Assembly (NCBI RefSeq): GCF_907163125.1
Contig: NZ_OU015319.1
Location: forward strand, 1,302,001 to 1,366,000
Length of the DNA stretch: 64,000 nt
Reading direction: 5' to 3'
Origin: Cloacibacterium caeni
GTDB taxonomy: Bacteria; Bacteroidota; Bacteroidia; Flavobacteriales; Weeksellaceae
Shown here: one piece after another, positions 45,826 to 54,307 of the stretch
Layout of the letters: each line of letters starts with the position of its first letter
Position numbering within the stretch: the stretch's first letter is position 1
The notes under the pieces: generated by a model
What the model was told of the DNA's origin: nothing
What the model saw: the letters and a program-made list of their open reading frames with translations, nothing else
The model's database searches: none
Program-made: the position numbers and the translations under genes

Positions 45826-47990
45826 TTAAAAAGTTAATCTTAATAACAGTAATGTTACTTATAAGTAATATTAGTTATGCGCAATCAGATAGTATTAAAA
45901 TTGATAGTATAATAAAAACAATTGAACTTAAGGGGGTTACAGTAACTGCAAAGAAAAAGCTTTTTGAAAGAAAAATTGACAGATTAGTTTTTAACGTGGA
46001 AAATAATATTTCAGCTACTGGTTTAGACGCTTATGAGTTATTAAAAATAACACCAAATTTAAGAGTGAATAATGATGTAATAACTATACCTGGAAAAAAT
46101 AAACTTGCTATAATGATTAATGATAGATTAGTACAATTATCTAATGAAGAATTAATTAATTATTTAAAAACTATTTCTAGTAATGACATTAAAAAAATTG
46201 AGGTAATCACAACACCCCCTTCAAAATATGATGCTGAGGGTAATAGTGGTTTGATAAATATTGTGCTAAAAAAAATCACTACTGATAATTGGAAAGCTAC
46301 ATTACGCTCTTCTTTTGGTGCAGCTACATATACATCTTATAATAATGGCGTAAATTTTAGTTTTAAAAAAAATAAAATACTATTACAATCTGACATCAAT
46401 TATAATAATGGTTCTTGGCTCAAAACAAAAACTAACACGTATAATTATATTGACAGAAAATGGATTGATAATTCTGAAACTAAAGAAAATTATAATACTA
46501 TTAGCAGTAGATTAAATTTTGAATATAATATATCAAAAAAAATAACAACAGGTATTCAATATTTTTTAAACAAAAGTGACTTAAATGTAATTGATGATAA
46601 TGTTTCTTCTATCAATTATGACAATATTAATAATCAGAATTTCAACATTATAACTGAAGGAGAAACAAAACCTAAAAACATTTCTCATTCAATAAATTTA
46701 TATTCCGTCTATCAAATAGATAGTTTAGGAAAAAAATTATCTTTTGATGTAGATTACTTTAACTTCAATAATGAGATAAGAAGAAATTTTACCACAAATC
46801 AAATACTTCAGAACTCAAACTCTCTTTATTCAGCTATAAATAATGGGAGTCAAAAAGTAAATAATTTTTCAATAAAAACAGATGCAGAAATACCTTTAAA
46901 GTTTGTAAATCTATCATTTGGAGGTAAAATATCATATATAAAAACCACAAATGATGTAAAATTATATAACACAACTACTGGAATTCCTGTTTTTGACCCT
47001 AATCAAAGTGATGAATTTGAATACAATGAAAATATTCAAGCATTATATTTTTCTATAAATAAAAAAATAAATAAATGGGAAACGCAACTTGGCATTAGAT
47101 ATGAAAACACTAAAACAGAAGGGAACTCTATCTCTTTAAATCAAATAAATTCTAATAACTACTCAAAGTTTTTTCCAACAGCATATATTTCTTATGTTCC
47201 AAATGATGATTATACATTTAGTTTAAACTATTCAAAAAGATTAAGTCGTCCTCCTTATGGAAGACTAAATCCTTTTAAATGGTATAATAGCGAATTGTCA
47301 TATAGGCAAGGCAATCCATTTTTACAACCATCATTTACAGATAATGTAGAATTTAACTTTAATTATAAAAATAATTGGAACTCTACATTATATTACTCAT
47401 CTACCAAAGACGGCTATGAATATATAACTATATTAAATAATAACACCAATTTTCAAGAAACTAAACCATTTAATTATTACAATACCAATTCAATAGGTTT
47501 TTCACAGAGTTTTAATATTAATGTTTTTAAAAAACTTTCAATTTATAATTCACTAAGTATATATTACAGTGATTCAAAATCTTCTTTACAAATTACCAAT
47601 CAGAGATTATTTGGATGGGGTGGCGATTTTTCAATAAACTGCGATTATTTTATTAATAATTCCAAAACTATCATCTTTAATACTAGATTTTCAAATATTT
47701 TTAAAGGAGTATGGGATTTAGACCGAAATAATTCATATAATCAACTAGATGCATCATTAAAATTTTTATTTTTTGATAAAAATTTACAAATAACATTAGC
47801 AGGAACAGACTTGTTTCACAGTTATCAACAAGAATTTATTAGTTATACTAACGATATACAAATAAACTATAAAAGTTACCTTGACAAAAGAGCCTTTAGA
47901 ATTTCGTTAATATACAATTTTGGAAATAACAAAATCTCTAGTAGAAACAAATCAACGGGTAATGAAGATGAGAAAAACAGAGCAAGATAA
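45822..47990 (+). CDS. Outer-membrane beta-barrel (TonB-dependent-receptor-like) protein
   Basis: 722 residues. Signal peptide MIKKLILITVMLLISNISYAQ, a short region containing a TonB-box-like segment (TIELKGVTVTAKK), a plug domain (INDRLVQLSNEELINYLKTI, VITTPPSKYDAEGNSGLINIVLKK) and a long barrel rich in Asn, Tyr and Ser. It belongs to the outer-membrane barrel group without an N-terminal carboxypeptidase-like domain. It overlaps the upstream gene by 4 bases (ATGA). Next to an ABC exporter fragment, it may have formed the outer-membrane part of a peptide export or uptake route. Confidence 0.8.
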   Translation: MIKKLILITVMLLISNISYAQSDSIKIDSIIKTIELKGVTVTAKKKLFERKIDRLVFNVENNISATGLDAYELLKITPNLRVNNDVITIPGKNKLAIMINDRLVQLSNEELINYLKTISSNDIKKIEVITTPPSKYDAEGNSGLINIVLKKITTDNWKATLRSSFGAATYTSYNNGVNFSFKKNKILLQSDINYNNGSWLKTKTNTYNYIDRKWIDNSETKENYNTISSRLNFEYNISKKITTGIQYFLNKSDLNVIDDNVSSINYDNINNQNFNIITEGETKPKNISHSINLYSVYQIDSLGKKLSFDVDYFNFNNEIRRNFTTNQILQNSNSLYSAINNGSQKVNNFSIKTDAEIPLKFVNLSFGGKISYIKTTNDVKLYNTTTGIPVFDPNQSDEFEYNENIQALYFSINKKINKWETQLGIRYENTKTEGNSISLNQINSNNYSKFFPTAYISYVPNDDYTFSLNYSKRLSRPPYGRLNPFKWYNSELSYRQGNPFLQPSFTDNVEFNFNYKNNWNSTLYYSSTKDGYEYITILNNNTNFQETKPFNYYNTNSIGFSQSFNINVFKKLSIYNSLSIYYSDSKSSLQITNQRLFGWGGDFSINCDYFINNSKTIIFNTRFSNIFKGVWDLDRNNSYNQLDASLKFLFFDKNLQITLAGTDLFHSYQQEFISYTNDIQINYKSYLDKRAFRISLIYNFGNNKISSRNKSTGNEDEKNRAR

Positions 47991-48933
47991 TAAATTAGCT
48001 CAATTAACTTTGTTTTTAGGTTCTATTTCGATAAGTGTTTTTCGCAATTGGTTAATGCTATATGTAGGAACACATTTGAGTATAACAATTATTTCAGATT
48101 TTCTTAAAAAAATGATTATGTCGCCTATAAAATTTTTTGACACAAAATTAATAGGAGATTTTCAACAAAGAATACAAGATAATCATAGGATTGAAGATTT
48201 TTTAACTTCTCAATCAATGATTACTTTCTTTTCAATAATTACATTTTCTGTTTTTTTTTGTGTATTGTGGTATTACAACTTTGTAATATTATTAGTATAT
48301 TTAGTACTAACTGTTATTTCAATTTCATGGTCATTTTATTGGTTAAAAAGAAGAAAAATATTAGATTATTTCCGATTCCAATATCAAAGCGAAAATCAAG
48401 AATCTATTTATGAAATTTTAAATGGGGTTACTGAAATGAAGCTTAGTCAATTTGAAAATTTTAAAATCAAAGAATGGGAAATAATACAACAAAAATTATT
48501 TAAACTTAATATAAGAACACTAAAAATAGATCAAATACAACTTTCAGGTTTTGAATTTTTAAACCAGTTAAAAAATATTTTAGTAACATTTATTGCAGCA
48601 ACATTTGTAGTAAAAGATGAAATGACTCTTGGAATGTTATTGTCCGTTTCCTACATTATAGGTCAAATGAACTCCCCAGTAAACCAATTAATAGGCTTTT
48701 TTCGTTCATTACAAGATGCAAAATTAAGTTTAGAAAGGTTAAATGAAGTTCAAAACCATCCAACTGAAGAGCAAAACTCACATCAAAAAACATTTTTAAT
48801 TACTGATAATAGTAACCAAAATTCAGAAATACAATTTAAAAACGTATCATTTCAATACGAAGGTCCAAAATCTCCGTATGTACTGAAAGATATTAATTTC
48901 ACAATCCCGATGTCGCGGATTTGTAATCCGTGA
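47968..48933 (+). pseudogene. Peptidase-type ABC exporter, truncated at both ends
   Basis: The readable part (LAQLTLFLGSISISVFRNW to YVLKDINFTIP) corresponds to most of the transmembrane domain plus the first strands of the nucleotide-binding domain of a bacteriocin/peptide exporter (FFDTKLIGDFQQRIQDNHRIEDFL is diagnostic). The N-terminal C39 peptidase and the first membrane helices are missing, replaced by the end of the barrel gene. The ATPase domain (Walker A onward) is lost where a 30-bp REP starts at 48908, which supplies the last residues and the stop. It cannot work as an exporter. Confidence 0.85.
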
Positions 48934-48937
48934 CTAT
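48908..48937 (+). repeat. REP sequence, left copy (inverted)
   Basis: 30 bp, the exact reverse complement of 49685-49714; the core GCGGATTTGTAATCCG is itself palindromic. It interrupts the ABC exporter fragment. Confidence 0.92.
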
Positions 48938-48969
48938 ACTAAAAAATAATAGATGATTGATCATTAAAA

Positions 48970-49006
48970 AAACAGCCACTTTTTTGTTGCTGTTTTTTTA
49001 ATATTT
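48970..49006 (+). terminator. Hairpin upstream of the RAYT gene
   Basis: AAAACAGCCACTTTTTTGTTGCTGTTTTTTT: an AAACAGC/GCTGTTT stem followed by T. It would stop transcription coming from the truncated exporter before the transposase gene. Confidence 0.5.
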
Positions 49007-49022
49007 TTACTCAAAACTAATA

Positions 49023-49595
49023 ATGTCAACCAAATACAATGCCACTGAAATTTCACAGGCATATTTCATTACTATTACCACAGTAGGTTGGGTAGATGTA
49101 TTCACAAGATTGCCACAAAAACATTTAATCATAGATGCACTCAAGTATTGTCAAAAAAATAAAGGACTTGTTGTATTTGCATATTGCCTTATGCACAGTC
49201 ATTTGCATTTATTTTGCAGAGCAGATGGAGATTTAACATTATCAGAAATTATGCGAGATTTCAAAAAATATACTTCTAAAAAAATAATTCAAACCATACA
49301 AGACGAACCTGAAAGCAGAAGAGAATGGCTGTTAGAGTATTTTAGCAAAGCTTGCGAACATTTATCACGACCACAGCAATACAAAGTTTGGCAAGATGGC
49401 TATCATGCAGAAGAAATTTTCTCTAACCATTGGATAAAGGAAAAAATAAAGTACATACATGAAAATCCTGTAAAAGAAAAGATTGTAACGGAAGCAGAAA
49501 ATTATTATTTTAGCTCTGCAAGAAATTATGCTGATTTAGATAGTGCTTTAGATGTAGAAGTCGTTTTCATGGGTTGGGATAATCACAAAATATAG
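49023..49595 (+). CDS. REP-associated tyrosine transposase (RAYT, Y1/IS200-like)
   Basis: 190-residue single-strand transposase-like protein. The HUH-type metal motif is HLH (residues 60-62, in LMHSHLHLF). Candidate catalytic tyrosines are in DFKKYTSKK (Tyr83) and KIKYIHENPV (Tyr144); KYIHENPV is the usual RAYT signature. RAYTs are domesticated or semi-mobile enzymes that spread REP palindromes. REPs flank it here at 48908, 49631 and 49685. It is full length and probably functional. Confidence 0.88.
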   Translation: MSTKYNATEISQAYFITITTVGWVDVFTRLPQKHLIIDALKYCQKNKGLVVFAYCLMHSHLHLFCRADGDLTLSEIMRDFKKYTSKKIIQTIQDEPESRREWLLEYFSKACEHLSRPQQYKVWQDGYHAEEIFSNHWIKEKIKYIHENPVKEKIVTEAENYYFSSARNYADLDSALDVEVVFMGWDNHKI

Positions 49596-49630
49596 TGAGA
49601 GTAACAAATTGCAAAACATCTAGTAAAATA

Positions 49631-49656
49631 ATAGTCGTCACGGATTACAAATCCGC
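49631..49656 (-). repeat. REP sequence, second right-hand copy (partial)
   Basis: CACGGATTACAAATCCGC core shared with the REP at 49685, same orientation, 54 bp before it; the outer bases differ. Confidence 0.85.
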
Positions 49657-49684
49657 ATTGAGCATAGATAATTATAAAATAGTA

Positions 49685-49714
49685 ATAGTCACGGATTACA
49701 AATCCGCGACATCG
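49685..49714 (-). repeat. REP sequence, right copy
   Basis: Perfect 30-bp reverse complement of 48908-48937; it closes the RAYT unit. Confidence 0.92.
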
Positions 49715-49716
49715 AG

Positions 49717-49791
49717 TTGATTAGATTCTGCTTCAGTAAAAAGCCAGAAACGATTTTAAAAGCTGCTGAAAATTTGAGGAATTTGGTTTGA
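49717..49791 (+). pseudogene. 3' remnant of an aminotransferase-like gene
   Basis: Directly after the REP, an open frame reads LIRFCFSKKPETILKAAENL plus a few residues and a stop. This resembles the extreme C-terminus of class I/II PLP-dependent aminotransferases (RFCFxKxxETLxxA). The rest of the gene is absent. Only 24 codons survive, so the assignment is tentative. Confidence 0.5.
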
Positions 49792-51300
49792 AAGACATGA
49801 GAGATTTTTGAGATTAAGGTTTTTTAAAACGCAAAGGTTTTTATTATTGAATTGCTTTTTAAGTGAGCTAAGTTGGCGAAATTCATTCGCTATGAAACGA
49901 GGTGGAAATTGTATATATTCTATCACAAAGTTCACGGAGATGTGGTGAAATGATAGCGTTTTTGAGTGCTCTGAGGAACATCGGAGATGTTCTGGAAAGG
50001 TCACGAATTTTCGGTTGGCAGGTGTAGAAAAACTTTTTCCTTGATGAAGAGATTCTTCATTACTCTACGCTTCGTTCAGAATGACATAGTTCTGTTTTTT
50101 ACTCACGATTAGGAATCTGTTTCAGGAGGAGAATTATTTTTGAAACGCAAAGGTTTTATTCTTTAATTGCTTTTTTAAGCGAACAAAGCGGGAATTCGCT
50201 AGCGAATTGATGAAGCGTGTGTTTTAAAATGTTGTTTCCGAACGGATTTATTTGTGTTGTGGCTTCGGCTACGCTCAGCCACCGTGTATGAAAATTATTT
50301 TTATGCTCTTTTGTTTTATTTTTTAAACGCAAAGGTTTTTATTCTTTAATTGCTTTTTAAGTGAGCTAAGTTGGCGAAATTCATTCGCTATGAAGCTTTA
50401 TGGGAATTGTTATTTAAACAGACTTTTTTCTATCACAAAGTTCACGGAGAGCAGGTGAAATGATGGCGTTTTTGAGGGCTCTGAGGAACATCGGAGATTC
50501 TTCACTATGCTACGCTTCGTTCAGAATGACATGGTTCTATTTTTACTCACGATTAGGAATCTGAATTATTTTTGAAACGCAAAGATTTTTATCATTGAAT
50601 TGCTTTTTTAAGCGAGCAAAGCGGGAATTCGCTAGCGAATTGATGAAGCGTGTGTTTTAAAATGTTTTTTTCGAACGTATTTATTTGTGTTGTGGCTTCG
50701 ACTACGCTCAGCCACCGTGTATGAAAATTATTTTTATGCTCTTTTGTTTTATTTTTTAAACGCAAAAGTTTTATTCTTTCATTACTTTTTTAAGTATGCT
50801 AAGTTGGCGAAATTCATTCGCTCTGAAACGAGGTGGAAATTGTATATATTCTATCACAAAGTTCACGGAGATGTGGTGAAATGATAGCGTTTTTGAGTGC
50901 TCTGAGGAACATCGGAGATGTTCTGGAAAGGTCACGTATTTTCGGTTGGCAAGTGTAGAAAAACTTTTTCCTTGATGAAGAGATTCTTCACTACTCTACG
51001 CTTCGTTCAGAATGACATAGTTCTGTTTTTTACTTACGATTAGGAATCTGAATTATTTTTTAAACGCAAAATTTTTATTATTGAATTACTTTTTTAAGTA
51101 TGCTAAGTTGGCGAAATTCATTCGCTCTGAAACGAGGTGGAAATTGTATATATTCTATCACAAAGTTCTCGGAGATGTGTTGAAATGATGGCGTTTTTGA
51201 GTGCTCTGAGGAACATCGGAACTCAAAGTCTGGAGACTTTGCGCAGCAATGTGTTTTTAAAATTGAGTTATTGATGCTTTGAAAGTATAATATTTATACA
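49792..51300. repeat. Array of long dispersed repeats, no genes
   Basis: About 1.5 kb without coding potential. Two unit types recur. Unit type 1 starts AACGCAAAG, continues with AAGTTGGCGAAATTCATTCG and TCACAAAGTTCACGGAGAT and ends GCTCTGAGGAACATCGGA (copies near 49.83, 50.33, 50.76 and 51.07 kb). Unit type 2 contains CGGGAATTCGCTAGCGAATT and GATGAAGCGTGTGTTTTAAA, then a GTGGCTTCGRCTACGCTCAG element (near 50.15 and 50.58 kb). A third element, CTACGCTTCGTTCAGAATGA, lies between them. More copies occur at 61.27-61.76 kb. Short open frames on the minus strand are repeat artefacts. Confidence 0.8.
51224..51241. repeat. Perfect 18-bp palindromic hairpin
   Basis: CAAAGTCT-GG-AGACTTTG in the spacer just before the AAA/TOPRIM cassette. 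Similar in design to the GGACAAGTC palindromes near 5.1 kb. Confidence 0.7.
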
Positions 51301-51315
51301 AGTTTTTGTAAATTT

Positions 51316-53079
51316 GAGTGGTGCAACTTGCACTATAAATTTGCAGAATACCACGAACGGAAGTAAACTTCCTTCTCGGGACTTCGCAAATCCGCCGAAC
51401 CGTTAGCTGTCATGCTATTAAACACAACAAAGACAACATATGAGAATAAAAGAAATACAAATTACAGACTTCAAAAGATTCACAAATTTAAAAATAACAG
51501 GACTACCTTGTTCTGCAAAACTTGTTGTTTTAGTTGGTCCGAATGGTAGTGGCAAGACCTCTTTGTTTGAAGCATTTAACCATTGGTATAGACTTGAAGG
51601 GTTTAGTACTGTTGGTCAGCAAGATTATTTTGTAAAAAAGGACAGTCAAGGAAAATCAGACAATTGGTACCAAAACAAAGTGAAAATTGACTTTCATGAC
51701 TCTTTTGTAAAACAGGAATTGAAAGATAAATTTTACTTTAGAACTGCTTACAGAAATGAACCCGACTTTACTGTTAACACTCTAAATAATCAAAGAAATC
51801 CGACAGAAAATTCAAAATTTGAAACATTGAACGGAAACGATTTGACAGTTTCGGAAAACTATCAAAGATTAATTTCTCAAACACTTGCAGGGGTTTTTAA
51901 TACATCCAATAATTCAAAGACAGTTGAGAATTATAGAGAGGAGCTTATAGGGGAAATAAAAACATCTCTGAAAAATGTCTTTGACGATTTAACATTAAGT
52001 TCTATTGGCGACCCGTTATCAAATGGCAGCTTCTATTTTGAAAAAGGTAATTCAAAGGATTTTCATTATAAAAATCTATCCGCAGGAGAAAAATCAGCTT
52101 TTGATTTGTTATTAGATTTAATTATAAAATCTAAATTTTACTCTAACACAATATTTTGCATTGATGAGCCTGAAGCACATATGCACACCAGACTTCAATC
52201 GAAATTATTAGCTGAACTTTATAGGCTAATTCCAGAACATTCTCAGCTTTGGATTTCCACACATTCAATTGGAATGTTAAAAGAAGCTGAAGAACTAGAA
52301 ACTAAAAATCCTACAACCGTTACATTTTTAGACTTTGATAATCGGGATTTTGATTCAGAAGAGATAATTACGCCAACAAAAATTAATAAATCTATTTGGA
52401 ACAGATTCTTTGAGTTAGCTCTTTCTGATTTTTCAAAGTTAATTTCCCCAAGACAAATTGTTTTTTGTGAAGGAACACAGCAAGGTAGAAAATGTCAAAA
52501 TTTTGATGCTCAAATTTATTCGAAAATATTTGAGGAAAAATACCATGACACTACATTTGTTTCTATTGGTTCATGCAATGAAATCGAAGACATCGAAAAC
52601 CAAAGTGTGAAATTAGTTTCCAATATTCTAAAGGCATCTAAAATCATAAAGTTTGTAGACAGGGACGATAAAAGTAATGCAGAAGTAGCAGAACTTTTAA
52701 CTAAGGGTATAAAAACACTTGATAAAAGACACATTGAAAATTATCTGTTAGACGATGAAATCATTAAAAAACTTTGCATCGCACAGGGACAAGAAGATAA
52801 AATCGATGCTTGTCTAATTGCAAAACAAGACGCCATCAAAGACAGCATTGAGAATAGGCATAATCCTACTGATGATATTAAATCCGCAAGTGGTAAAATT
52901 TACACAGAACTGAAAAGAATCTTGAGTTTAAGACAATGTGGGAATAATACAATCTCATTTCTTAGAGACACGATGGCACCCTTAATTACTGACGAAACAG
53001 AAATATATAAGGACTTGGAAAGACAAATTTTTGGTACAAAAAGCACAAACAGCTAACATGGGTAACTGTTGCACCACTC
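51316..53079 (+). mobile_element. Isolated cassette-like unit carrying the AAA/TOPRIM gene
   Basis: The border G-TTAGCTGT (51402/51403) matches ACAGCTAAC at 53049-53057, the same rule as in the main array. The left part (51316-51402) looks like the right half of an attC site whose left half is lost; the right attC is cut off at a T-run after 53079. GAGTGGTGCAAC (51316) and GTTGCACCACTC (53068) form a 12-bp inverted repeat around the unit. TAAATTTGAGTG at 51309 also resembles the TATATTTGAGTG at the attI-like junction of the main array. Confidence 0.6.
51440..53056 (+). CDS. AAA ATPase fused to a TOPRIM/DUF4435-like domain (OLD/PARIS-like defence candidate)
   Basis: 538 residues. ABC/SMC-type ATPase: Walker A GPNGSGKT (33-40), signature LSAGEKSA (213-220), Walker B FCIDEP (239-244) and a switch His in STHS. 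From about 335 there is a TOPRIM-like region with a conserved Glu (VFCEGT, Glu344), acidic VDRDD (406-410) and RHIENYLLDD (430-439), resembling DUF4435. The ATPase-TOPRIM pairing occurs in OLD nucleases and, as AriA/AriB or a fused form, in the PARIS anti-phage system. The single-gene fusion fits a solitary defence cassette. The stop codon lies inside the attC box. Defence is inferred from architecture, not shown. Confidence 0.75.
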   Translation: MRIKEIQITDFKRFTNLKITGLPCSAKLVVLVGPNGSGKTSLFEAFNHWYRLEGFSTVGQQDYFVKKDSQGKSDNWYQNKVKIDFHDSFVKQELKDKFYFRTAYRNEPDFTVNTLNNQRNPTENSKFETLNGNDLTVSENYQRLISQTLAGVFNTSNNSKTVENYREELIGEIKTSLKNVFDDLTLSSIGDPLSNGSFYFEKGNSKDFHYKNLSAGEKSAFDLLLDLIIKSKFYSNTIFCIDEPEAHMHTRLQSKLLAELYRLIPEHSQLWISTHSIGMLKEAEELETKNPTTVTFLDFDNRDFDSEEIITPTKINKSIWNRFFELALSDFSKLISPRQIVFCEGTQQGRKCQNFDAQIYSKIFEEKYHDTTFVSIGSCNEIEDIENQSVKLVSNILKASKIIKFVDRDDKSNAEVAELLTKGIKTLDKRHIENYLLDDEIIKKLCIAQGQEDKIDACLIAKQDAIKDSIENRHNPTDDIKSASGKIYTELKRILSLRQCGNNTISFLRDTMAPLITDETEIYKDLERQIFGTKSTNS

Positions 53080-53150
53080 CTTTTTTTTTAGAAAATAGTC
53101 ATTAAAAAAATAAAACATGAAGTCAATGTCACATTCTATAACAAAAACAA

Positions 53151-53180
53151 AATCCTCAAATTGAAATCAATTTGAGGATT
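53151..53180. terminator. Bidirectional terminator between the AAA/TOPRIM gene and a lipoprotein gene
   Basis: AATCCTCAAATTGA/TCAATTTGAGGATT, a 14-bp stem with a 2-nt loop and a T-run on the plus side, between convergent genes. Confidence 0.85.
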
Positions 53181-53204
53181 TTTTAAACAAAGTAATAAAG
53201 CTAT

Positions 53205-53573
53205 TTATTTGAAAACACTTACATTTCCTTGCTTGTCTGTGAGTCTTCCTGAATATCCATCATCAGACAGTTCCCAAGCATAAAAACCATCTGTAAAAAT
53301 AGGTTCACCTTTTGGATTGGTTCCTTTTGCCACCAATTTGTGTTCTTCTTCATCATTCTTTTTAAGAGTCATCGCTAAATCTATTCCTTCGGCAAAATAC
53401 GTTACCACTATGGTTTCTCCTTTATCATTGGTTAAGGTTTTTGCCTCTTGTTTTAAAGAAACTTCTTTAGAATTTTTATCACTTATCACTGGTGAATTTT
53501 CTGTGGTCGATGATTCTTTGTTACAAGAAATCAAGAAAGCGAACATTGCTAAGATTATCCAATTATTTTTCAT
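53205..53573 (-). CDS. Hypothetical lipoprotein, 122 residues
   Basis: Signal peptide MKNNWIILAMFAFLISC with lipobox ending ISC (Cys17), a Ser/Lys/Glu-rich linker (20-45), then a small beta-rich domain (GETIVVTYFAEGIDLAMTLKKN, GFYAWELSDDGYSGRL). The domain resembles small lysozyme-inhibitor-like lipoproteins in general style, but no diagnostic motif is present. It is divergent from the nos cluster; its upstream region is shared with the Crp/Fnr-like site at 53701. Confidence 0.65.
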   Translation of the reverse strand: MKNNWIILAMFAFLISCNKESSTTENSPVISDKNSKEVSLKQEAKTLTNDKGETIVVTYFAEGIDLAMTLKKNDEEEHKLVAKGTNPKGEPIFTDGFYAWELSDDGYSGRLTDKQGNVSVFK

Positions 53574-53700
53574 ATTGATTCAATACTGTTTTTTTAAAAG
53601 AAATGAGTCCACTATATGAGCCGTCATTATTTTAAAAAATAATCACAAAAATGCTCTTCTGTTTTACAGGTGCAAATTTGCTAATAAATGTCATGTTTAT

Positions 53701-53720
53701 TTTATGATTCAAGTCATAAA
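53701..53720. promoter_or_regulatory. Crp/Fnr-type operator of the nos cluster
   Basis: Perfect palindrome TTTATGA-N6-TCATAAA. Its centre is 30.5 bases upstream of the TAAATTTG box at 53741-53748, a position suited to an activator. The same palindrome at the same distance precedes the fasciclin gene. Confidence 0.65.
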
Positions 53721-53740
53721 TCCCAAGTGTTAAATAACGT

Positions 53741-53748
53741 TAAATTTG
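53741..53748 (+). promoter_or_regulatory. -7 promoter box of the nos cluster
   Basis: TAAATTTG matches TAnnTTTG, 30 bases before the ATG at 53778. No TTG is present at -33, where the operator lies instead, which fits activator-dependent expression. Confidence 0.55.
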
Positions 53749-53777
53749 CTATCAAATTAATATTAAAATAAAAATAT

Positions 53778-54281
53778 ATGAAAAATTTGAAATTTCTAAT
53801 TCTTCCTATGATGGCTTTCGCGATGGTTTCTTGTGGTAATGACAAGCCTGCAGACGCTTCTGCACCTACCTCATCTACAGAAACATCTGCTGCTACTACG
53901 GAAACTAGTGCATCATCTGAATCAGGACAATACGATCCGAAAAGAGGTTTAGGTAAATATGACGAAAGCAACGTAGATGTGAGCAAATTTGACGCTGCTA
54001 TGGCTGCTGAAGGGAAGAAAGTATCAGAGGTAAAATGTACTTCTTGTCATAAACCTACAGAAGAAAAATTAGTAGGTCCGGGATGGAAAGGTGTGACTAC
54101 AAGACAAACTCCACATTGGATTATGAACTTCATCAGCAATCCAGATCCTATGATTAGTGTAGACCCAGAATTACAAAAACAATTAGAGATTTGTTTAGTG
54201 AGAATGCCAAACCAAGGGCTTAATGAAACTGAAGCAAGACAAATTCTAGAGTACATGAGAGAAATCGACGGTGCAAAATAA
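53778..54281 (+). CDS. Mono-haem cytochrome c lipoprotein of the nos cluster
   Basis: 167 residues. Lipoprotein signal ending VSC (Cys19), a Ser/Thr/Ala-rich linker (20-50), then a class I cytochrome c domain with CTSCH (Cys87, Cys90, His91) and the likely axial Met143 in VRMPNQGL. It is anchored in a membrane facing the periplasm and probably passes electrons from the quinol pool to NosZ. The gene directly precedes nosZ (26 bp), an arrangement typical of clade II nos clusters. Confidence 0.88.
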   Translation: MKNLKFLILPMMAFAMVSCGNDKPADASAPTSSTETSAATTETSASSESGQYDPKRGLGKYDESNVDVSKFDAAMAAEGKKVSEVKCTSCHKPTEEKLVGPGWKGVTTRQTPHWIMNFISNPDPMISVDPELQKQLEICLVRMPNQGLNETEARQILEYMREIDGAK

Positions 54282-54307
54282 TTTAGATAGACTATAAAAA
54301 TAAATAT

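Larger units (their letters stand above)
48908..49714 (+). mobile_element. RAYT unit bounded by perfect 30-bp inverted REPs
   Basis: An 807-bp unit holding a REP-associated tyrosine transposase, with REPs at both ends in opposite orientation and one extra partial REP at 49631-49656. It lies between an ABC exporter missing its 3' part and the last ~25 codons of an aminotransferase-like gene. It therefore marks the site of a deletion or rearrangement, not a simple insertion. Confidence 0.75.

Noticed and set aside
48908..49714. Complete IS200/IS605 insertion sequence
   Set aside because: The protein has the RAYT signature KYIHENPV and is flanked by REP palindromes; there is no TnpB and no IS200-type end structure.
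49756..50004. Minus-strand open frame similar to another at 61225-61485
   Set aside because: The similarity comes from the dispersed type-1 repeat in both places; the frame is not kept in the other copies.
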